A stretch of 64,000 nt of DNA, taken from positions 5,538,501 through 5,602,500 of the forward strand of contig OX638133.1 in the NCBI GenBank assembly GCA_951804985.1. Reading direction: 5' to 3'. Below are positions 36,890 through 47,910 of the stretch, piece after piece. Under the pieces are notes generated by a model that was given only the letters and a program-made list of their open reading frames with translations, did no database searches and had not been told where the DNA came from. How positions within the stretch are numbered: position 1 is the first letter of the stretch; every line of letters begins with the position of its first letter. The stretch comes from Dryomyza anilis (Eukaryota; Arthropoda; Insecta; Diptera; Dryomyzidae). A program made the translations under genes and the position numbers.

Positions 36890-38530
36890 CCTTTATTCAT
36901 GCAATGCACAGTGTTGATCGAATGAAAGAATTATAGGTTATTGGGAGGGAGGAAAGATGGAGTAGTGTCGGTGAATGTTTGTTTTGAACTTGCCAATATC
37001 AAAAATGTCGGGAAAACAGACGCAGGGAGATTGTTCTACAAAAGTATCGTGCGACTGAAGAACGAATTCTCTCTGTAATGCGTTGTTCTGTTGAGAGCCG
37101 AGTGGACTATGAATGGGCTTGGTTCGATGCCCGAGAAGAACGAGAAAACACACGACCATGTATTTCTCTTGAACACTTTCCGTTGTAATACCTATAAAAC
37201 AGGCTTACATACCCAACGGTCCTTAGGTGCTCAAGAGAACCAATAGTCGATGATATATTTTCATATCGTATTAAATCTATCGCACGTTGTTGTATTCTGT
37301 CGAGGAACTCCAAGGAGAATTTTGAAGCACCTGCCCAAATGTACGAGTTGTATTCCATCTTCGGCCGTATATAGGTAGTGTAGACAGTGCGTAATTCAGC
37401 AGGAGAGAAGTATGTCTTACACCGTTTTAGAAAACCGTGGCACTGGGCCGCTTCTTTCGACACATCAAATATGTGATCGGAGGTAACATTGAATTGATAG
37501 GCGCAGAACGCAGATAGAAGCAGCTGACTCCACAATAGCCACAGAGCCCATATTAATAGGAGGAAGGGGTGAATCATTTCTTTTGTGAGATAGAAGACAA
37601 CATTGGGTCTTGCTTGCATGAAAATCAACTCTATTTGCAAGACCCCACTAGGAGATTGCTTTAAGGTCATTATTGAGTGTGTCATTCATAGTGTATCTTT
37701 TACTCTCAATCTCCAAAGAGTTTGGGAGCTTTTTGAATGAATATGAATGACAAATGTTACTGTCATCTGCAAAAGAATGGATTGGGTTCTGGGTCAATGA
37801 CAAAAGGTCATTGATGAATACCAGAAATAGGGACGGGGATAGGACGGAATCTTGCGGAACTCCAGAATTGATGGAATGTTGTTGCAACTCTTGAACGACC
37901 CTGGAGAAAACTCAATACCCATCGAGTGAAAGAATTACCAACACCAAATGCAATTAGTTTTGATACGAGGGCCTCATGCCACACTCGATCAAACGCCTTG
38001 GAAATATCTCTCCAAAAAGGTGAATACAATTATTCCACTTTTCTGAGACGGCCGCCATTAGGTCACCTGTGGATCTGGTCCTACGGTAACCATATTGACG
38101 GTCACTGAGCAATTCGTTTCGCTCCAGATAGTTCTCAAGGTGGACATCTATTACACTCTCCATTACCTTAGAGAACGCAGAGCATATTGCAATGAGTCGG
38201 TAATTGGCAGGATTCGTAGCCTCACCCTTTTTCGGAACTCCGGCATGTATCTCCGGCATTGCAAAAGAAACAAAGTCGACATCGGGCAGTGGTTGATTGT
38301 TATCTGGGAGCGTTGAATTATTTGCAAATAATTCTGCCAAGAGATTAGCTTTATCAACCGGGTCAGTGAAGGTCTGACCATTCATAATAAGAGTTGGAGT
38401 AGACGATGTCGCCTGATTCTTCATCCTTTTTACAAATGACCAGAAATTTTTACTACCTCTATGGTAGAGTAGCATTGCTCTTTTAAAGCATTCATCAAAA
38501 CAAAACAAAAATTTTGCTTCCTTTCAAATC
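36890..38530 (-). pseudogene. Broken LINE (jockey/CR1-type) reverse transcriptase
   Basis: Reverse-transcriptase ORF of a non-LTR retrotransposon split over at least five frame segments. In order on the minus strand: VPKKGEATNPANYRLIAICS (motif 1 region), RQYGYRRTRSTGDLMAAVS, DISKAFDRVWHEALVSKL with its catalytic aspartate, GVPQDSVLSPSLFLVFINDL (Asp where GVPQGS is usual), the catalytic FADD box at 37762-37773, the thumb/C-terminal block YIRPKMEYNSYIWAGAS, and the closing DIGKFKTNIHRHYS to a stop at 36938. The endonuclease half is absent (5' truncation near 38530). About 50-70 residues are missing between MPEI and VPKKGE, an internal deletion. Dead copy. Confidence 0.9.
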
Positions 38531-38699
38531 ATTGCTCGACATTGTAATAAAACTCTTGCTTACTCTCAAGAGTAAAGCTATATCAATTGAGAATTTGTGA
38601 TTTGCCGATACCGAGACGAAAGTGAAAATGGATTTATGTTGTTGTTATTGATGAGCATCTCATCGAAATGTGAATTTTGAAATACTGCATTCTCGACAA

Positions 38700-39008
38700 G
38701 CCGCGATAGCTCAGTGGTTAGTGCGTTGGACTGCGAGCCGAAAGGTCCCCGGTTCAAGCCTGGACTGGGGCTAACAACTTCTTTTCATAGAAACATTTTT
38801 CTATACCGCGCTACCTCTCGGCAGTAAATGGAAAACCTACGAGAGTAAAACATTGCCTATGAAAAAGCTCTCACCCGCCGGAGCTTTTCATAGGCAATAA
38901 ACTGTAGGTCCTACCACTTTGAGTACAAAAATAACTCGCACAGCTCAAAATGGTGAGAGAGCTCGGCCGAAGTTCTAAACAGGACTGTAGAGCCAAACTA
39001 TTATTATT
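38700..39008 (+). mobile_element. tRNA-derived SINE, copy 2, intact with TSD
   Basis: The head CCGCGATAGCTCAGTGGTTA (box A) and GGTTCAAGCCT (box B) is followed by the family body and a (TTA)n tail. An exact 11-base target duplication, ATTCTCGACAA, flanks it at 38689-38699 and 39009-39019, showing insertion by LINE-type target-primed retroposition. Its middle differs from all sister copies: a new hairpin arm at about 38880-38898 replaces TTCGGATTCGG (see findings). Polymerase III transcription is expected from boxes A and B. Confidence 0.92.
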
Positions 39009-39019
39009 ATTCTCGACAA

Positions 39020-40190
39020 CAGGCGTTTTAATATTAAATGATTTTTATATTTATTATGTGCAAATAAAATGCATAAGAATACTCTACAAATTATGTCCAG
39101 TGAAGTTATCGTCAAAATGTAGACCTAGTTTGAAGAATAGTTTATTTTTTCGATATATGCATGGTTGAAGTATATACACGTTAAGTTATCTTTCAAAATT
39201 CAGGCGCCATTATTTTCTTTTTTTGAAAACTGTTTGAAAGACTCAACATTTGTTTACGAAATATTCACAAATTTCAAGATTTAAAAAGGTTGAAAGTTCT
39301 ATATGACTTCAACATGAACCACAGTGTTTTAAAAACGTAAAGTAGTTAATTTGTGCAGTGAAATTTTAAAAAAATAGTTAAAATTAAGTGAAAAAATCAT
39401 AACCTTTTAATACATTTTAAAATTTCAATTAATTGTTTTATTTTCAATTATTGTTTTCTCGACATTCTCAGCATTCTGTATGCCAAATATTTGTCTAGAT
39501 GAACTAACCTGTATATACTTTAACCATGGATATATGTGATTCCCATTAATTCAATATTTTTATCATTTGAAATATTTCAGTTAATTTTTATGATATTCTT
39601 TATCTTGTGGAAAATGTATTTGAGAGATATATATTTTTTAATTTTATTGATTAATATTATAAAAACTAGTTAATAATTAATAAATTTGAAAACTATAAAT
39701 GCCATCCAAAAGATTGTAATGATCTCTTGCAAGCAATACTTCAGAAACTATCTATATTTCCGAAATAAAAAGATTTTTAAAAATAATTATTGAAATTTTT
39801 GATATACAATAGGTGCGTTTAACTTCTATGCCATGTTTTTTTTTGCAATTATATTTTGTTATTAGACCTGCCTACTTTTAGCGACTATAAAAGTAATATC
39901 AATTTGATGTCGCCTTATCGCTCAAGTGACTGATAAGTTGCAACTGCAATTCACACACTCCGCGAGCATCTTAATATTAAGCAACATATTGACATCTAAG
40001 CAGAGGGCAAGAGACAAACAATTGCGCGTTAATAGTGCCACTTACGTATCTGTAGACTCAAACAGTAGACAGCCTGTGAAGAAGACATTATTTCACTGCA
40101 AACATTTTTCCTGCAAGCAGAACCAGAAAAATAATTATTGAAATACAATTAAACAGTAAACAGTTGGCAAATAAATGATATCGCATTAAG
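39020..40190. other. Non-coding stretch
   Basis: AT-rich intronic or intergenic DNA without a supported gene, array or element. Confidence 0.4.
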
Positions 40191-40345
40191 CGATCTTTAA
40201 ATTTTAATTAACCTGCCGCACATGTGTAAATATTTACACTGCCACACAACGTGGGAGTCAGGGTGACTGTCATCCAACCACCCACCTGCTGTGGCCCGGA
40301 CAAACAAACTGTGTCTGCTGACCAGAATGGCCAGATTCAACTCAC

Positions 40346-40405
40346 CATCTGCTTTTGCGCCTGCTGCTGCCGCTGCCGCTACTGCGTTGCTGCCACCCAA
40401 TCGCT
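40346..40405 (-). other. Candidate upstream exon (UTR or coding)
   Basis: On the minus strand this ends at ATG|GTGAGT, a strong donor (intron starts at 40345). The frame GGSNAVAAAAAAGAKAD leaves one base and joins the exon at 31178 in phase (GAA, Glu), giving a plausible continuous Ala/Asn-rich sequence. Against a first coding exon: the frame has no ATG (it begins at TTG after an in-frame TAG about six bases upstream). It would have to be an internal exon spliced at that TAG, or a 5' UTR exon with translation starting at 31113. Confidence 0.3.
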
Positions 40406-40965
40406 CCTAAACGTAAGACGTTGTTTTGCTGCCCCAGCTGCTAACGCTGCTGCTTTTTTGTAGCTTTTGCACGCCTTAATGCGGCCACATAAATTCCCGA
40501 AATATTTTTAGCCTCACAAATTTAAACAACAACAATCACACAATTGTAGGTCAGCCAACAAAAATGTAAACAAATTATTTTTCTCTGCACGATTTACGGT
40601 TGATGCTGCTGCTTGCTGCTGGTTACTTTGAATGGTTTCTTGCGGGGTCCGGGAGGGTCTCTGGGTTGGTGCAGCTACGCGGTTGTTCGAGGAAAAACGA
40701 AAAACTCAGCACTGGGGACACTTTTTCGCGTTCAATTTGCACATGGAGCCCTGCCGTATTCCGTGGCGCAGCACTGATTGTTAAAGAAAACTAACTAAAC
40801 GGCTGCGTAAATGGTGTTTTTTACATTTGAAAATTGGCGAAAACTCTAATTAAGCACTGGAGTGTATTTTGAAAGATTATTGAATTTTCATTAAAGTGAC
40901 AGCAGCAACAAAGTGAACTTGGCCACTGTTGGGCGAACTGGTGTGCAGTGTTGCCATATTTATTG
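40406..40965 (-). promoter_or_regulatory. Candidate 5' UTR and promoter
   Basis: GC-richer than its surroundings. On the minus strand it contains TGGCAACACTGCA at about 40945-40957, resembling the M1BP/Ohler-type core promoter word of fly genes. There are no further obvious repeats. If real it would drive the gene at 29.8-31.2 kb across a 9.2 kb intron. Confidence 0.3.
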
Positions 40966-41945
40966 AATTATAGGGAAATTAAAAGGGAAATAATTTTGTA
41001 TTTTTAAAAATATTTTCAGTGTATTTTTGCAATAATCAAATCTATGTGTTTTGAACCTATAAATAAGAAGTTAAAAATGAATTCTTAGAGATCCTTGAAT
41101 GATTACATCATAAGAGCCACCAAATTTAAATTATTCGAGATGTTTTGTGTTCCAAAGTTGTTTTGTGTTGGATTTCAAACCCACATTATTATTAACAAAA
41201 GATAAATAGAAGTTTTAAATTTAAAAAATCAATTTAAATGAAATTCAAAAATTTAGTTTTTTTTTTCTAGAAATCAAAAAAAAATCTGGGAATCATCAGG
41301 GATTGAAATCATATTCCGTAACCAAAATCCATTTAAAAATATATACCGATATTTCGAGTGTATGCCAGAACAGACAAAATTAAATTTTATGCAAAATAAT
41401 TTTTTATTCACCATTTTTATTAAAATGTGTAGGTAAATGGTTCAAAAAGAGTGAATTTTGACGGAAAAACGACATGTTTCGTTTATTCGTTTGGTTTCAT
41501 CCTTAATTTTATATTTTGAAATTTTTGTTGTATTTTTTGTTATAATTAAGAAAATCGTTTTTTCAAAATTTAAAATTTTTTCTTATGATTATGATAAAAT
41601 AAAGAAAAATTTAAAATTTGAAAAGGGAAATTTTTTTGTTTATTGATATTCGAAAGCAAGTACATTTTTCGAGACAAGGGTGTGTACGCTTGCTAAATAT
41701 AGTATGTGTATTTGCTAACAAGGTTTCTTTCAAAAATACGCCCAACGGGAAATAAATATTTTTTCTTAGTAGACAATTTTAAAATTATAATAAAAAAAAG
41801 TTAAAAAAAAATAAATATATCAATTTTTTTTATTTATTGATTAAAATGAAGGAAAATTGCATTTTGTTATTTTATTTTTAGTTTATGTTACCTTATATCT
41901 TGATTAAAATAAATAGTAAAATCAATTGTTTTACGACCTCTTTTG
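40966..41945. other. AT-rich non-coding stretch
   Basis: No gene, array or element is supported. Confidence 0.4.
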
Positions 41946-41947
41946 AT

Positions 41948-42304
41948 TATTTTAAGATATTGTCTTACCGTGCTCAAGGTCCAGTCGGTACAAATTGGGT
42001 GTTTTGTACCAATAAATAAAACAACAAACAATTGGCAAAATGCATTGAGTGGCAGGCAGATCGTAAAGCTGTTTCAGAGGCAGCAAAGCCCCTTCATCAG
42101 CGATCTTTCTCTGCAGATTCTACATTTGAAGTCGCCTAAGTTTTCCTTCTCCAATAAACACAATAAGAATTATGTGCATTGAAGAAAGAACCAAATCTGC
42201 CACTCAATGCATTTTGCCAATTGTTTGTTGTTTTATTTGTTGGTACAAAACACCCAATTTGTACGGACTGGACCTTGAGCACGTTAAGACAATATCTTAA
42301 AATA
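41948..42304. mobile_element. Young foldback element, ~110-bp arms
   Basis: The left arm 41948-42061 and right arm 42195-42304 are reverse complements with only about three substitutions and one 4-base indel (GGCAGGCAGAT against GGCAGAT). Ends TATTTTAAGATATTG / CAATATCTTAAAATA. The 130-base middle (AGGCAGCAAAGCCCC, TCATCAGCGATC) is non-coding. TA lies at both edges, compatible with a mariner-type target, but this cannot be separated from the arms. Confidence 0.85.
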
Positions 42305-42309
42305 GTAAA

Positions 42310-43130
42310 TCATTTAAAATGTTGTTTCTGTCTTTAAGAGAAGTCTTAAATTTATGATATCGATTAATCTTATAAATCCGAAAATATATATTTAGATTTC
42401 GTAGCATTTTTCAATGTATTTTAAGATTTATAAATGTTTCGAATATATTTTCAATAGAAATCTAATTTATCTTTACAATGACGATATTAAATTAAAATTA
42501 GTTAGGAAATTTACGCGATAAGTGAAAATTGTAATTAAAGCAAATTCGGAAAAATGTATTTTAAATATATTATTTTGAAAGCAGTAGAACAGCATCGAAT
42601 AAAATAATTCATACATGAAAATAACAATATAATTTATCAGCAAAATTCCACAATATATACAGAAGTAATAAACAAGTACTGATAAAATACCAATGAACTC
42701 AATTGTGCGACAATAGCAAAAATAACCAGCATAATTTTGGCATTATAATTTTAACGGAAATGCATTGTCTGATCAAGGATTTTGAATTATGTTTTCGCTT
42801 AAATTAAAGCACACTCAGAAAACAGTTTCCTTATTTTATGAAAAATTAAAATTATGAATAAAGTGAATATAAAGGAAATATTATTCATTTTAGCAAAAGT
42901 TTTTTTTACTTCAAATTGAATTTTTTTTCTTTGATATATATAAAATTTTAATAATACTGCTGCTGTTTCAACTTCAATTTCCTTTATATAAGAAAACTGT
43001 TTTATAAATGCACAAACAAAAATGTTTTTAAAGATTTTATAAAGAATTGTCAAAAATAGAAAATTTTTGGGCCGATTTTGCTCCTCCAAATAAAACTTTT
43101 AGCGAATTTACAAACATTATTTTGAAAGAT
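42310..43130. other. AT-rich non-coding stretch
   Basis: No gene or element is supported; the open frames are low-complexity. Confidence 0.4.
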
Positions 43131-43378
43131 TTAAATCAGATAAAGACGAGTTTGTATCAAAAGCTGCATTTTTTTGCCTGTAACAAAAATATGTCCGAAA
43201 TCTACCTTTAAATTCCTAAAAAATTATATAACATGCCATAAGCTTTCCAAAAACATCCATTTGTCTGTGACTTTGTCGCAAAAGTATTCATGAAAATTTT
43301 GTCCCAAACCGGTACATTCCCACTTGAACATGACCTTTATTCCTCAGCGCTGTTGTGCCAAATTATCATTATTAATAT

Positions 43379-43694
43379 ACACAGAAAAATCATCTTTTGG
43401 CATGAGATTGAAAGAACGAAAAAGTTGGTTGTAACAACCAACTTCATTCGCTTAAAACGAATTTTCTAACACATTTGTCGACAGAACTCCGCGATATTCG
43501 GTTGGGGCTTGAAATATTAGCCTATACACAATCCAAATTGTTCGAAATTGTTCTAAAGTTACTCGAAATTGATTGTAGTCTAAACTACAATTCTTTTGGG
43601 TTTGACTATTAGAACCGACTTAGCGGTTGAGAGAACCGTATAAGTTTCTTGGGCAAATAGTTGGTTGGCGCAACAAATTTATATACTGTGTGTA
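43379..43694. mobile_element. Possible CACAGAAAAAT-ended element
   Basis: The left end ACACAGAAAAATCATC and right end TTATATACTGTGTG are loosely inverted. Inside lies an exact 21-base palindrome (43423-43443, AGTTGGTTGT-A-ACAACCAACT) and ATTGTAGTCTAAACTACAAT. Weak support for the element, good support for the palindromes. Confidence 0.35.
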
Positions 43695-43699
43695 GATAG

Positions 43700-44735
43700 T
43701 TTTTTGAAATATTAAAAGTTTAATTGCAATTATAATCAAAATATGTCTTATCTGTCAACTTTAGAAGTGACATCAATCATAACCACCCAACGCCATAAAT
43801 ATCCGGAAGTTTGCTATGTGAGCTATCTTTAATTTTATGACTTGAAGTTAAGCCATAAAAATATTTAATACACAAAAAAAATAATAACATTCATCGCAAC
43901 AGCGTGTAATCAGATAACTCCGTATACAATTCTGACTAAAAAAAAAAATTCTATTTGCATTCCAATGAAAAATACAAACAGCACAATAACCAAATGAGCC
44001 ATAATTGGGGGAGTATTTGCGGTGCGGTGCCTACGCTCTACGATCCGGTGACGCTGAACACAACAACAACACCAAACAACAGTTTGTCGTATGATGGAGC
44101 AGGAGGTAGGATGTACTGTATGGGGTAAACTTACAACAACAATAACAAAAAAACTACTACAAACTACAGCACGTTTGTAAATAAATAAATAAAATGTGAA
44201 CAAATACTATGTAGAACGCAATCAAGAGCTCAACTAAACGAAATCTTGAGCGCGCAAATCTAAGCTTAGCATAGGAAAATGCAACAAAAACAACAAAAAA
44301 AAATCAACAACACTATACAAAAAAAATTTGTAGAACCCGACAGACTGCAGACATTTCGCAAAAATGTTGGTGCTCAACTAAAAACTATTTTTTATTTTTA
44401 ACTCTTTGAATTAAATTTAATATTCATTCAATTATTAACCAAGAATTCAACTAATAAAAAAAATATTGGTTCTTGGTTCCGTTTTTAGGTTTCATATTAA
44501 TTTAATTATATGGTATTTTAAAATATATTGATCAAGAACCGAATTATTTTTTACAAATCAAACCACATTTGACTCAAAAATTCCGAAAATTGCTATGGAA
44601 TACAGTCCCTACACAATGGTTATATGGACCGAAATATTCAAAATGCTCAAATCTTTATTAAAACGGTCGATTGCTAATCTTAAATATGTGAATCTAAATA
44701 TCTGAAATGAAAATTCTATTCCGTTATCGATAGCA
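43700..44735. other. Non-coding stretch
   Basis: 43900-44350 is of ordinary complexity without a supported exon; the rest is AT-rich. Confidence 0.35.
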
Positions 44736-44737
44736 TA

Positions 44738-45130
44738 TGTGGGCCATTCCACGCCAAATCGACCAAAAAAAGTCAACTTTGAGATTTTACCTTTTCGATC
44801 TTAATGAACTTTTGGAAACTGATAAAGGGTATCGAGACATGCACTAAACAATTTTTTTTTTTTTCGACCACTACTTCCAGAGATACAGTGGTTCAAAGTT
44901 GGAAAGAAAGTGCCAAAAATCACTTTTGTACTGTTGTTCATATTTAAATATCTCTTGAACTAGAAATGCTAGAAACCGTTACCGGCTCGTTTTAAAGCTA
45001 TTAGAACAAGCTTTTAGAAAAATTAAGTTGTAATTTCCAAACACATGTGGCCGTTGTCATTATCCTTGTACTTCAAAATTGTGGTCCTTAAAAAGGACCC
45101 TTTTTAATATTCTGAAAAAAATTCAAAATT
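44738..45130. repeat. Probable dispersed repeat (GGGCCATTCCACGCC..)
   Basis: Begins GTGGGCCATTCCACGCCAAA and contains ATCTCTTGAACTAGAAATGCTAG and AAAAAGGACCCTTTTTAA. Blocks of this kind recur widely in insect genomes (general knowledge). There is no second copy in the window and no open frame. Confidence 0.3.
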
Positions 45131-46180
45131 TTCGTCAATTTATTGTTAATGTTCATGCAAAATTTCAAGATGGTATTTTGATTGCATCATATTTTGAAAA
45201 ATAATTTTCTAAATAAAAATTGTTTGTATATAACAATTGATATTAATAACAAACAAAATTGTATTCCAATTAAAAATATGAATGTATTTACTAATTAATT
45301 AATTTTATTTACACATTTTTTAATTAAAATATTAATAGGAATTAATTTAATATAATTTCAATACAACTAAATCTTTAATAGTATTAACTAATTTTATTTG
45401 TTACTTTTGATTTATTCATTTTCTTAAATTGCAACCCTGTTTTTTTTTCTTCTGGATTTCATTTTGTTTTTTGTTTGTGCGTCTCGTGGATCGGCGGCGT
45501 CGTTCAGTTTCTTCTAACATTATTTTCTTCTATGTTGCTATTTTAAAACAGGATATTGCATTATTCAGTGTATGTTATGTTATTAAAGCATTAAATGACT
45601 CAATTTATTTTTGCTGTCAAGAATTTGAACAAACAGCTTATGATGCTCATTTTGTTGCATATTGAATCATTAAAAAGCGAATATCAAATTTTATGTTTGA
45701 CTCAATTAATTGGCCCACCTGTAGAAGTTGTGAAAACTGACTTCGGTAAAACATTCGTTAGGTTGAAAGAATTTTACAAAGCATATCAACAAGTATAAAT
45801 ACTTATTTAATATGTTTCTGTTATATATTGAAGTAAATTATTTTTCTTTTCATATGTTTCTATTCGACAAATATTTAATTGATCCAATTTCTATCGAATA
45901 AAATTTTTAATTGACGTTACTAATTAATTAATTAATGATTTAAAAATTCCCAATAAAAATATAATATATATAACAACTTTAATATCAATATGACAAAAAC
46001 AAATAATTAAAGTTTCTCCAATTAACATATTCTCATTATTACGAATATGGAATTCAATGCTACTAAAAGTTACATCGGCTGAGTTTCAATTAAAAATTAA
46101 ATGGATTGATTAACATTTTAGTTATATTTACACACTTTTTTTCTGTGTGTACTTCCATCAAGTTCCTTTGAGATATTAAA
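45131..46180. other. Non-coding, AT-rich
   Basis: No element is supported. A 67-codon ATG frame at 45595-45798 has a fairly protein-like second half (SEYQILCLTQLIGPPVEVV) but no recognisable family and no splice context. Confidence 0.35.
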
Positions 46181-46184
46181 GATT

Positions 46185-46720
46185 TAAGCGTACGTCCCGT
46201 CCGGAAACGCGGAAAATGCCCATATATGATCACACTTTTATATAGTAACTTTGGAATGATTGGACACAGGGGCGTGACACCCCTCTCATATAACAACAAC
46301 TTTAAAAATGCTATAACTACTGACCTCTTAAGCTGCAGTATTTCTGTCACATTTTCAAATTAAACGTAGCTTAAACTAGATTTAATTTTGTTATATTTTT
46401 TTATAACTTATATATAAAATTTCACATTAACTGAATAGTAATTGTCTTTCTCTCTTTAAAATTTGAAGAAATTCGGTCGGTAGATGATTTAAAAACATGT
46501 TAAAGTTTAAAATGAGTTTAAACTTGCACTGGAAAACTGTACCTATGATTAGAGTTAGAAAAATCGAAACAAATGATCATGTTTAACATAGAATGTGGGC
46601 GATATTGGACAAATGGGAGTGGTACCATTCATATAACCAAAACTTTAATAATGCTATAATTCCTGAACTCATAAGCTCCAATTTTTCTGACTCATTTTCA
46701 AATGAAACGTTGACACAATT
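46185..46720. repeat. Two diverged repeat copies in tandem
   Basis: CCTCTCATATAACAACAACTTTAAAAATGCTATAA..TCTGTCACATTTTCAAAT (about 46280-46360) recurs as CATTCATATAACCAAAACTTTAATAATGCTATAA..CTGACTCATTTTCAAAT (about 46625-46710). GTCCCGTCCGG at the start is shared with 5480. Confidence 0.55.
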
Positions 46721-47574
46721 ACATCTAGTTTAAACTCTAGATGTAATTTTGTAGAGCTATCTATACTATAAATGCTAATATTTGAATCTAAAGTTGAATA
46801 TTTTTTTGATTATTGGTTAGCATTTCGAATATAATGATAAATAAGAAAATAATTTATGGTAATGCTTAGCATAGTCCAAACAAATTAAAAAATTTAGACA
46901 AATTAAAAATCTAAATTTCTATTTAATTCTCAAATTGTTTATCAAGAACATTTAAGAATTACTGAATTTGTTTTGAGTTTTTGTAAAAAATATTTTAGAA
47001 ATATCCAAAAACGATTGAACTAAGTATGGATTCGTGTATGAATTTTTTGTGGTCCTCTGTTATATTGGATGAAACTTCCGAAGATTTAACCAAGTTTTAC
47101 AAACATTTTGTGCTACGTGTACCGAGAGAAGAAGAATAAGCTCATTGTTGTTGTACCAGTCGGTGCCAGTGTAACAAAAAGTATGTTGTTGTTGGGGTTT
47201 TTTCAATTCTCTGTAGACTTTTTTCAATTCTCTGTAGACACTCGAAACAAATACAGACACAGTACAAAATGCTGTCTAAATAATTGATTTAAATAATCTC
47301 AAATTATTTTCAGGGGGCGGCGATGTTTTACTTGAAATTTTTATAGATTTAACTTGAGTTGTATGTTGCTGCTATTGTTGTTGTTGTTGTTCTTCTGGTT
47401 GCATTAGCTTTGATTGTCATTGTAGTAGTTGTTGTTTTTGTTGTATTTTTAGTCAAGCACTTGTTGCTATTATTAGGCTGCATTAATTGAACTTTGTGAA
47501 AATTACGCTGAAAGCAAATAAATCTAATGATAAAAGATCATACAGCATGGCATGGCTTCGTTCGCATTAGACTG

Positions 47575-47660
47575 AGTTAAGGTTCGTTAAAGCGCGTCTC
47601 AGCCTTTAAGCGCGACTTAGCTTTAAGCGCAACTTAGCCTTAAGCTCGACTTGAAACCTA
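47575..47660. repeat. 17-bp TTTAAGCGCGACTTAGC repeats
   Basis: GCGCGTCTCAGCCTTTAA, GCGCGACTTAGCTTTAA, GCGCAACTTAGCCTTAA and a partial GCTCGACTT lie head to tail. Confidence 0.8.
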
Positions 47661-47910
47661 GGTTGGTTGGCTGCCAAACCTTTGGAGCCGCTGCGTACTC
47701 GGTTCGTCACTCGCTCACATCCACATCCAGTCGAATTGAATTGAGTTGCTTGATATGCACTCGAAATCTCTGGAAGTCGTAAACGTGACTGGGCTGCGCC
47801 TTAAGAATTGTCACGTCGCATTTGATTTCAGAAAGCGTGGACTCAGCAGATTGCATTAAAAATGCCAGCACGTTTGTTGAGGGGTCGTTCGTCGGTCGTC
47901 GTAAAGTTGA
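47661..47910. promoter_or_regulatory. GC-richer promoter-like segment
   Basis: CpG-bearing, non-repetitive sequence (GGAGCCGCTGCGTACTCGG, CGTTCGTCGGTCGTCG) between AT-rich flanks, of the kind seen at 13960-14345 and 21170. No defined core promoter or open frame. Confidence 0.25.

Noticed and set aside
38700..38772. tRNA gene
   Set aside because: Boxes A and B are present but stems do not pair and the sequence continues into a repeated SINE body.
40197..40400. Minus frame as a complete first coding exon
   Set aside because: The first codon is TTG and an in-frame stop lies just upstream; only kept as a possible UTR or internal exon.
45595..45798. 67-codon plus frame with a protein-like second half
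   Set aside because: No family recognised and no supporting gene structure; kept only as a note.
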